Of a stretch of 64,000 nucleotides of DNA, positions 42,793 through 51,875 are shown piece by piece. The DNA is from JAAFJT01 sp043744455 (GTDB lineage: Bacteria > Bacteroidota > Bacteroidia > Chitinophagales > Saprospiraceae). The notes below the pieces were generated by a model. That model did not search any database, was not told where the DNA came from, and was given only the letters and a program-made list of their open reading frames with translations. A program made the position numbers and the translations under genes. The DNA lies in assembly GCA_043744455.1 (NCBI GenBank), contig JAYTUQ010000153.1, forward strand, positions 4,321-68,320, written 5' to 3'. Within the stretch, counting starts at the first letter, position 1. Each line of letters starts with the position of its first letter.

Positions 42793-43494
42793 CTACAAAA
42801 TTTTTAAACGACCCAATAACTCCCCTTTATTTGCTCGACTAATGGGGATCACGCTTTTGTCAATCACCAAAGAATTCTCTTCAATATCCTTGATTTTTGA
42901 TAAATTAACAATATACGTCCGATGTACTTTCAAAAAACGAGCATCATTGAGTTTTTCATCAATACTTTTCAATGTACCATGAATAATATATTGTGATTTA
43001 ATTGTTTTAACCCTAATATAATCGCCTACGTTTTCAAAAAACAAAATGTCATCGCATGGCACACGAATATAACGTCCATCTTCTTTGACATAAATTTCAT
43101 CCGCTTCTGCTTGAAAAACTTGACGTTTTTGCAAGACATTTAATGCTTTATCTACGGCTTGATCAAAACGAGGTGCCGTAATCGGTTTCCTTAAATAGTC
43201 AATGGCATTGAATTCAAATGCTTCATAAGCATAATCAGTGCTTGAAGTCATAAAAATGACCATAGGTATAACGGGTAGTTTCTCTAACACTTCAATACCC
43301 GAAAGAATGGGCATCTCTATATCCAAAAACATTAAGTCTATTACTGATGTGTTTGAGAGGAAATCAACGGCTGTTTTGCCATTTTCGAAGGTGTCAAACA
43401 ATTCAAGGTTTCTATTTTTTGCACAAAGTCGCTCTAAAGCCTTTCGCGCCATCAAATCGTCGTCAACAACAATACATTTCAGTTTCATATTCAA
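42793..43494 (-). CDS. LytTR-family response regulator
   Basis: The 233-aa protein has a REC domain (about 5-120: IVVDDDLMARKAL, phosphorylation site Asp58 in LMFLDIEMPILSG, FMTSS, YLRKPI) and a LytTR DNA-binding domain (about 135-233: IYVKEDGRYIRVPCDDILFF, then YIRVKTIKSQYIIHGTLKSI, FLKVHRTYIVNL). LytTR proteins bind two direct repeats about 21 bp apart. It lies 154 bp downstream of the hybrid kinase and among four promoters with 21-bp-period repeats; it is the best local candidate to bind them. Confidence 0.93.
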   Translation of the reverse strand: MNMKLKCIVVDDDLMARKALERLCAKNRNLELFDTFENGKTAVDFLSNTSVIDLMFLDIEMPILSGIEVLEKLPVIPMVIFMTSSTDYAYEAFEFNAIDYLRKPITAPRFDQAVDKALNVLQKRQVFQAEADEIYVKEDGRYIRVPCDDILFFENVGDYIRVKTIKSQYIIHGTLKSIDEKLNDARFLKVHRTYIVNLSKIKDIEENSLVIDKSVIPISRANKGELLGRLKIL

Positions 43495-43648
43495 GAGAAT
43501 TATACATTCTATGGTACTGCATTACCCAGTACTTCAATTTATTTTTTTCGAAATCTAAAACCTAAGATGTCAACAACGATGCCATATAGTTGTTTGGGCA
43601 GAAAATGATGGACACATATTGACCATCAGCAGTCATTTTTTTTGGAAT

Positions 43649-46204
43649 TTAATGAGAACTCTCAAGAAAAACACTGGCATATTTGGCATTTGCAAGGCAT
43701 TCATAGTCGAATTTCACCACTTTGACCGCTTCATCAATATCATTTTCAAAATCAAGAAGAAGTGCGTTCCATACTGAGGGGTCATCATTTTTCTTAGCAG
43801 AATGTTCTATGGCTTCCATTTTAAGTTCCAAATCTGGTAGACCTACCATGGCGAATGTCGGTTTGAGTTTATGCGCCAAACGCCCCACTTCTTGTGTATT
43901 TTTAGCAACCACTTGTTCTTTTAAAGTGGCGTATTCAGGCATCACTGTTGTCAAAAATATATCAAACATATCGCGTGCATAGCTCAAATCGTCTCCATAA
44001 AATTCTGTTAACAAACTCGCATCCAATCGTTTGTTGAAGACAAAAGGCTTGGCTGATGTACCCATTTTCCCCCCCTCAGTATAAATAGACGTTTCCTTGA
44101 TTTTTTCCTGTTTTTCGTTGTAAAAAAGTTTTAGTTTCTCAAAAAGTTGAGACGGTTTAAACGGTTTGGACAAGTAGTCGTTCATACCTGCCAAAAAAGC
44201 TTTGTCTTTCTGTGAAAGCATGGCTGATGCTGTGAGGGCAATAATTGGTGTCTCATGATTTAAAGAAACGTTGTTACGAATAGCATCTGTTGCTTCGTAA
44301 CCATCCATTTCAGGCATTTGAATATCCATCAATATCAAGTCAAAAGGCTCGTGGCTGGCTAATTCTACCCCTTCTAAGCCATTGTGCGCTATTTGATAAT
44401 CGACTTGCCATTTTGTCAACAATGTCGAAATATATTTCCGATTCATGTGATTGTCTTCAACAACCAAAACACGATAGCCTGCTACATCTAAGCGGTCATT
44501 TTCGGAGCCTGAACGCTCTTCCAACATTATTTTTTTATCTGTTTCTTCATAAAAAACATTAAAAGTAAACGTTGTTCCCTTGTTTAGTTGGCTTTTCAAG
44601 CGAATTGTGCCCCCTTGCATTTCCACCAATTGTTTTGTAATTGCTAAACCCAAACCTGTACCGCCGAACTTGCGCTTAATGTCTCCATCAACCTGCCTGA
44701 AACTTTTAAATACCAAATCATGCTTTTCTTTAGGAATGCCAATGCCTGTATCTGCAATTTTAAACGCGACGTTTATACGGTTTTTTTTACGAGATTTAAT
44801 ACGTACAGACACCGTAATTTTACCTTTTTGCGTAAATTTTTCAGCATTTCCAATCAAATTGATGAGAATCTGATTGAGCATCAAATCATCGCCAATCACC
44901 ATATTTTGAAGGTTAGGGTCTAGGTTGAGTACGACTTCTAAGGCTTTATCTTCATGACACATCTGAAAAGTTTTGACCATTGCTGTGACCAAACCCGCCA
45001 AGTCAAATTCATTGTGTTGAATCTCAAAATTGCCTGAACGGATTTTAGATAAGTCTAAAACATCAGAAATGAGCCCCCTCAGTATTTCAGCAGAATTTTT
45101 CAAAACGGATAAATATTCTTTTTGCTCTGCTGTCGGTTCAGTATCGTATAGCAGATGCGCCATGCCGATAATCGCATTCAAAGGCGTGCGTATTTCATGG
45201 CTCATATTCGCCAAAAATTGCTTTTCTGCTTTTTGAGCCTCTTCTGCCCTTTGACGTGCTTCTTCGAGTTCAGTTTGGAGGTTTTTTTGATATGTAATAT
45301 CATAATGAATGCCAATAGACCCCACAACAGAGCCATCGGGGTCAAAAATAGGTGCGCCAGAGTTGAGTACCCATATGCGCGAACCATCTTTTTTTATCAT
45401 TTCAACTTCATAAACGCTGCCAATACCTTTTAAACGGTCTGTGGTCTGTTGCTCTAATATGGCATAATATTCAAGTGGTATCAGCACTTTAAGGGCATCT
45501 TTACCCATCAATTCATTTTCTGTATAACCCACCATCGTGCAAAAACGAGGATAAGCACGAATGATAAGTCCTTGATTATCAACTTCTACTAAGCCCAACT
45601 CCATATTTTCGATGATGCCACGGTACTTCTCTTCACTGCGTTGCAGGTTTTCTTGATCATAATGCTCTTTTGTCACATCACTGTACTGCCATAGATGACC
45701 ACAGTATTGGTCGTCTAACAAAATAGGCACATAATCACGTTCATACACACGACCATCACGCAAGAGTAGTTTTTCATTGATAACTGACTCTTTTTTCTCT
45801 ACAATAGCCTCAACACGTTTGTCAAAAGTCTCGGAATCTTTAAAAAAGTCTTTAAATTTTTTAGCAAATTGCGTATAATCCATCCCAACCAGCACTTCTG
45901 GCGAAAGTGATAAGTTAAAAAAATTGCAAAACATTTGATTCGCTAAAACAATGTGATGCGACTCATCTTCTACCAAAATACCTGAATGTAGATTGCTAAT
46001 CAGTGCGGCAAGGCGAGTTTGACTCGTTTGTAGGGCGCGGGTACGTTCTGAAATTTTAAATTCCAGATTTCCATTCAGCACACGCAATTCCTTATTGGCA
46101 TAGTACAAGTCCAGTGCCTTTTGTTCCAAAATGGATTCGGCATGTCGTCGTGCAAGCCGTTCACGGTCAACTCGGCGCTTGAGGACTACTATTTCGTTCG
46201 TCAT
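43649..46204 (-). CDS. Hybrid sensor histidine kinase (PAS-PAS-HisKA-HATPase-REC-HPt)
   Basis: The 851-aa protein has no membrane segment. It starts with a coiled coil (about 5-65) followed by two PAS domains (about 65-180 and 190-310). HisKA carries His336 in ANMSHEIRTP, and the HATPase has NLIGNAEKFT, DTGIGIPKE and GGTGLGL. A REC domain with Asp627 (LILMDIQMPEMDG) and a C-terminal HPt with His778 (AHKLKPT) complete a phosphorelay. Its start overlaps the stop of the H-NOX gene by 4 bp, so the haem protein is the likely signal input. The phosphoryl group can leave via HPt to the nearby LytTR or receiver-only regulators. Motif copies fall in linkers. Confidence 0.93.
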   Translation of the reverse strand: MTNEIVVLKRRVDRERLARRHAESILEQKALDLYYANKELRVLNGNLEFKISERTRALQTSQTRLAALISNLHSGILVEDESHHIVLANQMFCNFFNLSLSPEVLVGMDYTQFAKKFKDFFKDSETFDKRVEAIVEKKESVINEKLLLRDGRVYERDYVPILLDDQYCGHLWQYSDVTKEHYDQENLQRSEEKYRGIIENMELGLVEVDNQGLIIRAYPRFCTMVGYTENELMGKDALKVLIPLEYYAILEQQTTDRLKGIGSVYEVEMIKKDGSRIWVLNSGAPIFDPDGSVVGSIGIHYDITYQKNLQTELEEARQRAEEAQKAEKQFLANMSHEIRTPLNAIIGMAHLLYDTEPTAEQKEYLSVLKNSAEILRGLISDVLDLSKIRSGNFEIQHNEFDLAGLVTAMVKTFQMCHEDKALEVVLNLDPNLQNMVIGDDLMLNQILINLIGNAEKFTQKGKITVSVRIKSRKKNRINVAFKIADTGIGIPKEKHDLVFKSFRQVDGDIKRKFGGTGLGLAITKQLVEMQGGTIRLKSQLNKGTTFTFNVFYEETDKKIMLEERSGSENDRLDVAGYRVLVVEDNHMNRKYISTLLTKWQVDYQIAHNGLEGVELASHEPFDLILMDIQMPEMDGYEATDAIRNNVSLNHETPIIALTASAMLSQKDKAFLAGMNDYLSKPFKPSQLFEKLKLFYNEKQEKIKETSIYTEGGKMGTSAKPFVFNKRLDASLLTEFYGDDLSYARDMFDIFLTTVMPEYATLKEQVVAKNTQEVGRLAHKLKPTFAMVGLPDLELKMEAIEHSAKKNDDPSVWNALLLDFENDIDEAVKVVKFDYECLANAKYASVFLESSH

Positions 46205-46743
46205 TTTTGTCGTGTAATGATAAAACGGACTTTAGAGCCGTCTTTAATAAGATTTGTTCTTTCAATTGTCCCTTTTTCGGCATAGTATTTCAAGCAGGAT
46301 TCAATCAAACCTTCTGCAAAATCAGCCATTTTACGCTCCGAGGTATAGATCATCTCAAGCGTATTAGCATCCAAACGTGTCGTTTCAAAATGAGGTAATT
46401 CTGCATCAGGATACAATTTTTTGACCTCAACATGAATATGATGGCTAATGGATTCCAATAACTCAAAAGACGACTTCACTCTTACCAAAAAATGCCCATA
46501 TTGGGCGACTAAAGTTCCAAAAAAATGTTGACCATACAGTTTCAGCAGTTTTGAAACAGGAATTTGGGTGTTATGGCTTAGTTGCATCACCAACTGAACC
46601 ATTTCTTTATGAGGATAAGTCCCTATAGATGTATAGGCACCGCCCGACATCAAATCGCTTGACGTGATGATTTTATCTACCATATCATAGCCGAAATTAT
46701 TTTCGACCAAATCCAAAAAACCTGTAAAAAGAACACCTTTCAT
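46201..46743 (-). CDS. H-NOX (haem NO/O2-binding) sensor protein
   Basis: The 180-aa protein from the ATG at 46743 (MKGVLFTGFLDLVENNFGYD) is a stand-alone HNOB domain. The proximal haem ligand fits His104 in HHIHVEVKKLYPDAELP, and the haem-propionate motif Y-x-S-x-R is Tyr133-Ser135-Arg137 (YTSERKMADF). The frame is open for ten more codons upstream but they match nothing. H-NOX proteins sense nitric oxide and inhibit or activate a partner kinase encoded next to them, here the overlapping hybrid kinase; in other bacteria such pairs control biofilm formation. That fits the surrounding exopolysaccharide genes. Confidence 0.9.
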   Translation of the reverse strand: MKGVLFTGFLDLVENNFGYDMVDKIITSSDLMSGGAYTSIGTYPHKEMVQLVMQLSHNTQIPVSKLLKLYGQHFFGTLVAQYGHFLVRVKSSFELLESISHHIHVEVKKLYPDAELPHFETTRLDANTLEMIYTSERKMADFAEGLIESCLKYYAEKGTIERTNLIKDGSKVRFIITRQK

Positions 46744-46802
46744 AATCTTGTTTTTCTTTATTGTGAAAACCAATTCTTACTTACGTGTTATCCAATAATA
46801 AG

Positions 46803-47678
46803 TTATAAACAGGCTCGCAAAAAAGGTATAAATAAAGAAAATTGTTGTCTTAACAGAAAGGAAATGCTTTTTACAGGAACAGTGACGCTGTAAAAATAAG
46901 TGAGGAAAGTGGCTAAACGCCAACCACTGACGTTGCGGCGCATGAAAAGCAACCGGTTGCGGGTGATATAATAAATTTTTAAGGGACTCATTTTGCCGAC
47001 GGCGGCACTTTCTTTATGATAAATCAAACCCGCAGGTTCGTACCAAATCGAAAAACCTGTACGGCGGATTTGGGCGCACCAATCGAGTTCTTCGTAGTAT
47101 AAAAAGAAATCTTCAGGCATAACGCCTACATAATCAATAACTTCTCGACTAACCATCATCGCTGCACCATGTGCATAAGCGGTATCACAAGCGATGTCAT
47201 ACTGTCCTTTGTCAACCTTATTTTTGCCAATCGCTTCATTTCTACCAGTCAATGAATTCATTTCAGTGAACCCCGCATATTGAATCACATTCGGATTATC
47301 ATAGTAACGAATCTTAGGGCTGACTGCGCCGATATCGGAATCTGTTGAAAAACGTGACAATAACGACTCAATCAAACCCTCTGTTAATATCGTATCGTTA
47401 TTTATAAAAAATAAATAATCCCCAGTTGCCGCCGCAATGCCGAGATTATTACCCCCTGCAAAACCGAGATTTTCAGCACTCATAAGGTTTTTTACTGAGG
47501 GGTATGCTTTTCTGAAAACAGCAGAACAATCCTCTAATGAGCCATTATCAACAACAATGACTTCTACGTTTTTATAACTGTTTTTCTCAATAGAATGCAA
47601 TAAATCAACTGTAACAGCCGCTTGACGAAAATTAACAGTGATGATAGAAACCAAAGGTTTTTGAGTTTTCATGCCCAT
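46803..47678 (-). CDS. Family 2 glycosyltransferase (rhamnosyltransferase-like)
   Basis: The 291-aa GT-A enzyme has VSIITVNFRQAAVTVDLLHS, EVIVVDNGS, NLGFAGGNNLGIAAATGDYLF and FINNDTILTEGLIE (the DxD-type acidic site), and a late FFLYYEELDWCAQIRRTGF. It resembles WbbL-like enzymes that extend lipid-linked oligosaccharides. The start overlaps the flippase gene end by 10 bp. A motif copy (47493-47502) reads as Pro-Ser-Val. Confidence 0.88.
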   Translation of the reverse strand: MGMKTQKPLVSIITVNFRQAAVTVDLLHSIEKNSYKNVEVIVVDNGSLEDCSAVFRKAYPSVKNLMSAENLGFAGGNNLGIAAATGDYLFFINNDTILTEGLIESLLSRFSTDSDIGAVSPKIRYYDNPNVIQYAGFTEMNSLTGRNEAIGKNKVDKGQYDIACDTAYAHGAAMMVSREVIDYVGVMPEDFFLYYEELDWCAQIRRTGFSIWYEPAGLIYHKESAAVGKMSPLKIYYITRNRLLFMRRNVSGWRLATFLTYFYSVTVPVKSISFLLRQQFSLFIPFLRACL

Positions 47679-48979
47679 TTAATTTTTGAAAACACTATGC
47701 GATAGGCGGGTAATATACCGTAAATAGTTCGTCTGAAATCAACATTCATCCACCGGCGCAACAGTATCTGCCCAACACCAATGGTAACAAAAATAGCTGA
47801 AGTGGTTGCCACAGCTGCCCCCTCAGTACCAAAGCGTGGAATGAGTAAAAGGTTGAATAAAACCGTTACAAACATGCTGAAAATCAACATTTTAAGGTTC
47901 CATTCGGGTTTACCCACGGCATCCAAAGTAACACCAAAAAGCCTTCCCCACGGCTTTACAATCCCTGAAAAAGCGAGTATTTGAACTAAAATAGTGGCAT
48001 CCAGAAATTTTTCACCCGCCACAATGAGAACTAAATATTTTGCGCCAAAAATGGTAAACAACGTAATGGGAACCGTAAAAGCGAGCAGCCCCGCAACCGA
48101 TTTTTCAAACAGTTGAATGACCCCCTCCGTACCGCCTTGCCTGTTTTCAGTAGCAATTTTTGGCAATAAAACCAACCCCAGCATATTCAATGGAAAATCT
48201 ATATAACTGATAAGACGTGATGCCACATTGTAAACAGCAATCGCTGCGGGTGGCATAAAAGCACCTAATAACAATATGTCAACTCTTTGAAATAGCATAG
48301 AACTCAAATTTGAGCCCAAACCATAACGTCCGAAATTGAACAGTTTTTTGAGCCAACAGGTATGAATAGGTGCGAAATTGATTTGTTTTATATTGCTTTT
48401 TAAAATAACAAATAAAGCAACCAGAGAGGCTGGAATTTGAAGTAAAACAAGTATTTCTGTACTCAATGTGTTGAAATATAGTTTTACAAAAACAGTTAAT
48501 AGACAATAAGTTGCGCCAAAAATACTTGCCGTAAGCATAGATGTTTTGAAATTATGTAGCGTCATTTGCCATCCATCAAAAAAGCGCAAAGCAGCATTCA
48601 AGACAGTTAACATAACATAACCTAACATAAGCGTAGGCAAGTCGGGCATCTGAAACACCCCCCTCAGTAAATAACTCAAAATCAATAGAATAAATGCCCC
48701 TATGATGCTTGAACCAACACTCAATACAAGGGCAGCTGAGGCGATACGAGAACGGTCATCAGGGTTATGGGTCATAAAATGCACCATACTGTTTTGAATC
48801 AAACCCAAACGACCCATTTCAATAAAAGATGTCAAGGTCAGAAACATAGCCCATGCCCCTACATCTTCGGGCGTTAGCCAACGGACAACCATCAAAAAGT
48901 GAATGAGCGCGAATCCTTGTTGTGCCGCGCCTGCTACCATGGCGTGACTACTGGAACGAAAAAAATTGGGTTTTTGCAT
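47669..48979 (-). CDS. Wzx-type polysaccharide flippase
   Basis: The 436-aa protein has about 12 hydrophobic helices and the polysaccharide_synt (MATE/MOP-fold) layout: FALIHFLMVVRWLTPEDVGAWA near the start, RVDILLLGAFMPPAAIAVYN and FPLNMLGLVLLPKIATE in the middle, GVTLDAVGKPEWNLKMLIF later. It would move undecaprenyl-linked repeat units across the inner membrane for the polymerase at 51876. Translationally linked to the GT2 gene. Two exact motif copies (47819, 48660) and one mismatched copy (48122) lie inside. Confidence 0.85.
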   Translation of the reverse strand: MQKPNFFRSSSHAMVAGAAQQGFALIHFLMVVRWLTPEDVGAWAMFLTLTSFIEMGRLGLIQNSMVHFMTHNPDDRSRIASAALVLSVGSSIIGAFILLILSYLLRGVFQMPDLPTLMLGYVMLTVLNAALRFFDGWQMTLHNFKTSMLTASIFGATYCLLTVFVKLYFNTLSTEILVLLQIPASLVALFVILKSNIKQINFAPIHTCWLKKLFNFGRYGLGSNLSSMLFQRVDILLLGAFMPPAAIAVYNVASRLISYIDFPLNMLGLVLLPKIATENRQGGTEGVIQLFEKSVAGLLAFTVPITLFTIFGAKYLVLIVAGEKFLDATILVQILAFSGIVKPWGRLFGVTLDAVGKPEWNLKMLIFSMFVTVLFNLLLIPRFGTEGAAVATTSAIFVTIGVGQILLRRWMNVDFRRTIYGILPAYRIVFSKIKWA

Positions 48980-49007
48980 TTATTTATTTGAATTTGTAAA
49001 ATTGCAC

Positions 49008-50207
49008 TTAAAGTGAGACTGCCAAATTTAAATCTTCTGTACCTTTTTTCGACGCTAAAACTTGTTCATAGACCCCCTCAGTATCAGCCGCTATTTTTGA
49101 CCAATTAAATTTTTCTGCGACCAATTTTCGCCCATTTTCACCCATTTTTTTCGTCATTTCAGGATTTCGATACAATTCGTTGATAGCATTAGCTATTTCT
49201 TGAATGTTGTAAGGATTAAACAGCAAACCATTGAACCCATGCGTGACAACCTCGGGCACACCCCCCACATTGCTAGCCGCCACAGCCTTGCCACACGTGT
49301 TTGCTTCAAGCAAAACAATGCCTTGTGTTTCATGAAAAGAAGGCAAAACAAGAGCAAAACCTTGTTTTATCCAATTTATAACATTATCATTTGATTGTGA
49401 CCCTACTAATTGGACTCGGTCAGAGACCCCCTCAGTAAGAATAAGTTCTTTAAGTTCAGTGCCATTCAGTCCGTCGCCTATCATAACGAGTTTGATGTCT
49501 TTATCCACTATTTTCATCGCTTTCACGAGTTGGAAAATACCTTTTATTCGGTCAAGCCGTCCAACAAAAATAATAGTATTGTTATCTGACTTGATGTCGG
49601 TATTTGTCTCAATATGTGACTTTTTGACTGCCACACCATTGGGTATAATAATACGTGGCTGCTCTTCGATTGGCATATTTAATTGATTCAACTCACGCTG
49701 CATTTCATGGCTTACAGAAATGACAGCATCGCTGTTTTTAAAAGCATTTTTCTCAAAATAAGAAGCAAACCGTTGATGTATTCTTCTGTCTAAATTTAGT
49801 ATTTGTTTTGAAAATTTATTTTCCAAATGAATCAATCCATGAAATGTCGTAAATACAGGCGTTTCATTGTGCCTTTTTGGAAATAAAAAGCCGCTTCTGC
49901 CTTGCAAATGCACAATATCATATTTGAATTGATTTTTTTTCAACCACAGCCAAGCACTCAGGTTAAAGCTCAATTCTTCAAGAAGAATGGGTAAAAAAGG
50001 AAACCGTCGCATGGGTATATAGGGTACTTCAATGACCGTAAAGCCCTTCATCTCGTAATATTGTACGCCTTTCCTGATGCTTCCTGCCGTCAAAACATAA
50101 ATGTCATGCCCACGTTGCGCAAGGTGCTCTGCTAATTCAGAAGTATGCGTTTGGATGCCTCCTTGATATCGATGGGGCAAGGACTTACAAATATATACTA
50201 TTTTCAT
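49008..50207 (-). CDS. Family 4 glycosyltransferase
   Basis: The 399-aa GT-B enzyme has KIVYICKSLPHRYQGGIQTH, IVHLQGRSGFL, TTFHGLIH, then NTIIFVGRLDRIKGIFQLVK, LVMIGDGLNGTEL, VQLVGSQSNDNVINWI and SFHETQGIVLLEANTCGKAV (the E-x7-E donor motif). It transfers a sugar in exopolysaccharide assembly. It starts 2 bp after the small membrane-protein gene at 50210. Two motif copies lie inside (49074, 49428). Confidence 0.9.
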   Translation of the reverse strand: MKIVYICKSLPHRYQGGIQTHTSELAEHLAQRGHDIYVLTAGSIRKGVQYYEMKGFTVIEVPYIPMRRFPFLPILLEELSFNLSAWLWLKKNQFKYDIVHLQGRSGFLFPKRHNETPVFTTFHGLIHLENKFSKQILNLDRRIHQRFASYFEKNAFKNSDAVISVSHEMQRELNQLNMPIEEQPRIIIPNGVAVKKSHIETNTDIKSDNNTIIFVGRLDRIKGIFQLVKAMKIVDKDIKLVMIGDGLNGTELKELILTEGVSDRVQLVGSQSNDNVINWIKQGFALVLPSFHETQGIVLLEANTCGKAVAASNVGGVPEVVTHGFNGLLFNPYNIQEIANAINELYRNPEMTKKMGENGRKLVAEKFNWSKIAADTEGVYEQVLASKKGTEDLNLAVSL

Positions 50208-50209
50208 AT

Positions 50210-50341
50210 TTATAATTCACATTTTTCTTGATCCTTGTCTTCGGAACGTTTTTTTTCTTTTTTCCCCCCATTGATACCTGCAAAAATGCCAATGACAAAA
50301 AAAACTATAATTATATGCCACGGCATACCTTCTCCTAACAT
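50210..50341 (-). CDS. 43-aa single-helix membrane protein upstream of the glycosyltransferase
   Basis: ATG at 50341 to TAA at 50210-50212 encodes MLGEGMPWHIIIVFFVIGIF, a membrane helix, then a short charged tail rich in Lys, Glu and Asp (KKEKKRSEDKDQEK). The stop is only 2 bp before the glycosyltransferase ATG, which suggests translational coupling. No family recognised. Composition (one clean helix, charged tail) and operon position argue that it is real. Confidence 0.5.
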   Translation of the reverse strand: MLGEGMPWHIIIVFFVIGIFAGINGGKKEKKRSEDKDQEKCEL

Positions 50342-50443
50342 TGTAATAATTTATGCTTAGGAATGAAGACTATTTGAATGATGAATTATACTAATGTTGT
50401 TCTTTACGGGTTCTGATTCATCATTAAAACATTCATCATTTCT

Positions 50444-51670
50444 TTAATGAACGATGACTTCGTGTGATGTATGAATAAACCGACGACTGGCTTCGCGTAA
50501 ATGAGTGAGCGCAATGAATGTTGCTCCCAAAGTACGGGGAATAGCGAGCCACATAGCACGATTTTCTATAGTAAAACAATATTTTGGCATTGCCAAAACA
50601 AAAGATAAAACATTGATAATGAATGCACTAAATGCTAAAATTGCCATTGAGTCATTTTGAAAAATAATATTAACAAGGCTCATTAATATTAATGCAAATG
50701 GTAAAATCAAACGGGGTGGCAAAGCCATTTGTATGGCTTTATTGAAATGGTCAAATTGACCCCTCAGTATAAAACGCATAAATGCCGTTGGTATAAACAG
50801 TTTTGCGTAGCGAAATTGTGCAGCAATCCAACGACTTCTTTGTTTAGAAAACTGTTTTGAGTGCCCTACTTTTTCGTCATAAACAATGGCTTCAGGGTCG
50901 TAATGGAGTTTAATGCCAAGACGTGTGAGGCGCAACTCTATCTCTTTATCGAAGCCACCGATTGCCTCTACTTGCGGCATTATTGTTTCAAAAACATTAT
51001 AATCAAAAGCCATGCCCGAACCTGCTAGACGCACAGACAAACCCACGGCACTGTGTCCATTACACAAAATATGGTTGTTAATGTCTTCGCTCGCTGCATC
51101 GAGCAGTGCGATACCTGTTTGACCATTTTTAGCGGCACGACGACCTTGTAATGCCACGATATTCTCTTCAAAACGGGCATTGACACGGCTTAAAAAGTCC
51201 ATTTTCATCACATTATCGGCATCGAGGACGACAGCTATATCAAATTTGCTGGCATCCATGGTTTTGAGTGCCACATTCAAAGCTTTTGCCTTCGTGCTTT
51301 TTTCAAAAGCGACCTCAATAACTTGAAGGGGCATAGATTTTAATTCTTTGATTGTTTCTGCCTTCAATTTATCAGCAATCACAATGACTTCGTAGGCATC
51401 TGTCGGATAATGCTGAGTTAAAGCCGCTTTTGCAGATGATAAAATAATTACATCTTCCTGATAGGAGGGAATAAAAACCGCCATCCGACGTGTTCGTGTA
51501 ACAGTTGGCAAAGGTTTATTTTTGAAAAATCGACCTGCCACAGAAAAGAAGAATTGAAAGATAGCACCCCATGCCAGATAAGCTATAGCGATGATATTAA
51601 GAATGGTAAAGAGCAACATAGTTAGTGTGGTTATGAGTTGAGCAATAGAAGACGAAATAACTTTGAGCAC
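50444..51670 (-). CDS. Membrane-bound processive family 2 glycosyltransferase
   Basis: The 408-aa protein has an N-terminal helix (about 10-40), a GT-A domain with VFIPSYQEDVIILSSAKAAL, FDIAVVLDADNVM (DxD site), GGFDKEIELRL and the KQRSRWIAAQF block (Q/RxxRW motif of processive enzymes), and three C-terminal helices. It resembles BcsA/NodC-type synthases in layout, but lacks a PilZ domain. Gene has its own promoter with the 21-bp-period repeats. Motif copies at 50760 and, just upstream of the start, 51675. Confidence 0.85.
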   Translation of the reverse strand: MLKVISSSIAQLITTLTMLLFTILNIIAIAYLAWGAIFQFFFSVAGRFFKNKPLPTVTRTRRMAVFIPSYQEDVIILSSAKAALTQHYPTDAYEVIVIADKLKAETIKELKSMPLQVIEVAFEKSTKAKALNVALKTMDASKFDIAVVLDADNVMKMDFLSRVNARFEENIVALQGRRAAKNGQTGIALLDAASEDINNHILCNGHSAVGLSVRLAGSGMAFDYNVFETIMPQVEAIGGFDKEIELRLTRLGIKLHYDPEAIVYDEKVGHSKQFSKQRSRWIAAQFRYAKLFIPTAFMRFILRGQFDHFNKAIQMALPPRLILPFALILMSLVNIIFQNDSMAILAFSAFIINVLSFVLAMPKYCFTIENRAMWLAIPRTLGATFIALTHLREASRRFIHTSHEVIVH

Positions 51671-51723
51671 CGAATACTGAGGGGTGTACTTTCATAGGAG
51701 ATCCGTTTTCTCTTCTTTTTTTT

Positions 51724-51793
51724 CAAAAATAGGGGCTTTTGAAAAAAGGAATATTGTTTTTCGGCTTTTGGTTGCTATGCTTCTGAAATTGGT
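51724..51793 (-). promoter_or_regulatory. Repeat-type promoter D (processive glycosyltransferase)
   Basis: Minus strand: ACCAATTTCAG (distal, from 51793) and ACCAAAAGCCG (51772-51762), 21 bp apart by the ACC step. After 30 nt comes TATTTTTG (51731-51724), 53 bp before the gene. The distal repeat is the weakest of the four promoters. Confidence 0.6.
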
Positions 51794-51875
51794 CATTTTA
51801 GGTCGGTGGTAGAAAGTGTTTTAAGAAAAATGGTAATTTATTTAATGCCGCTTAAAAATATTATGCTTTCGCAAC

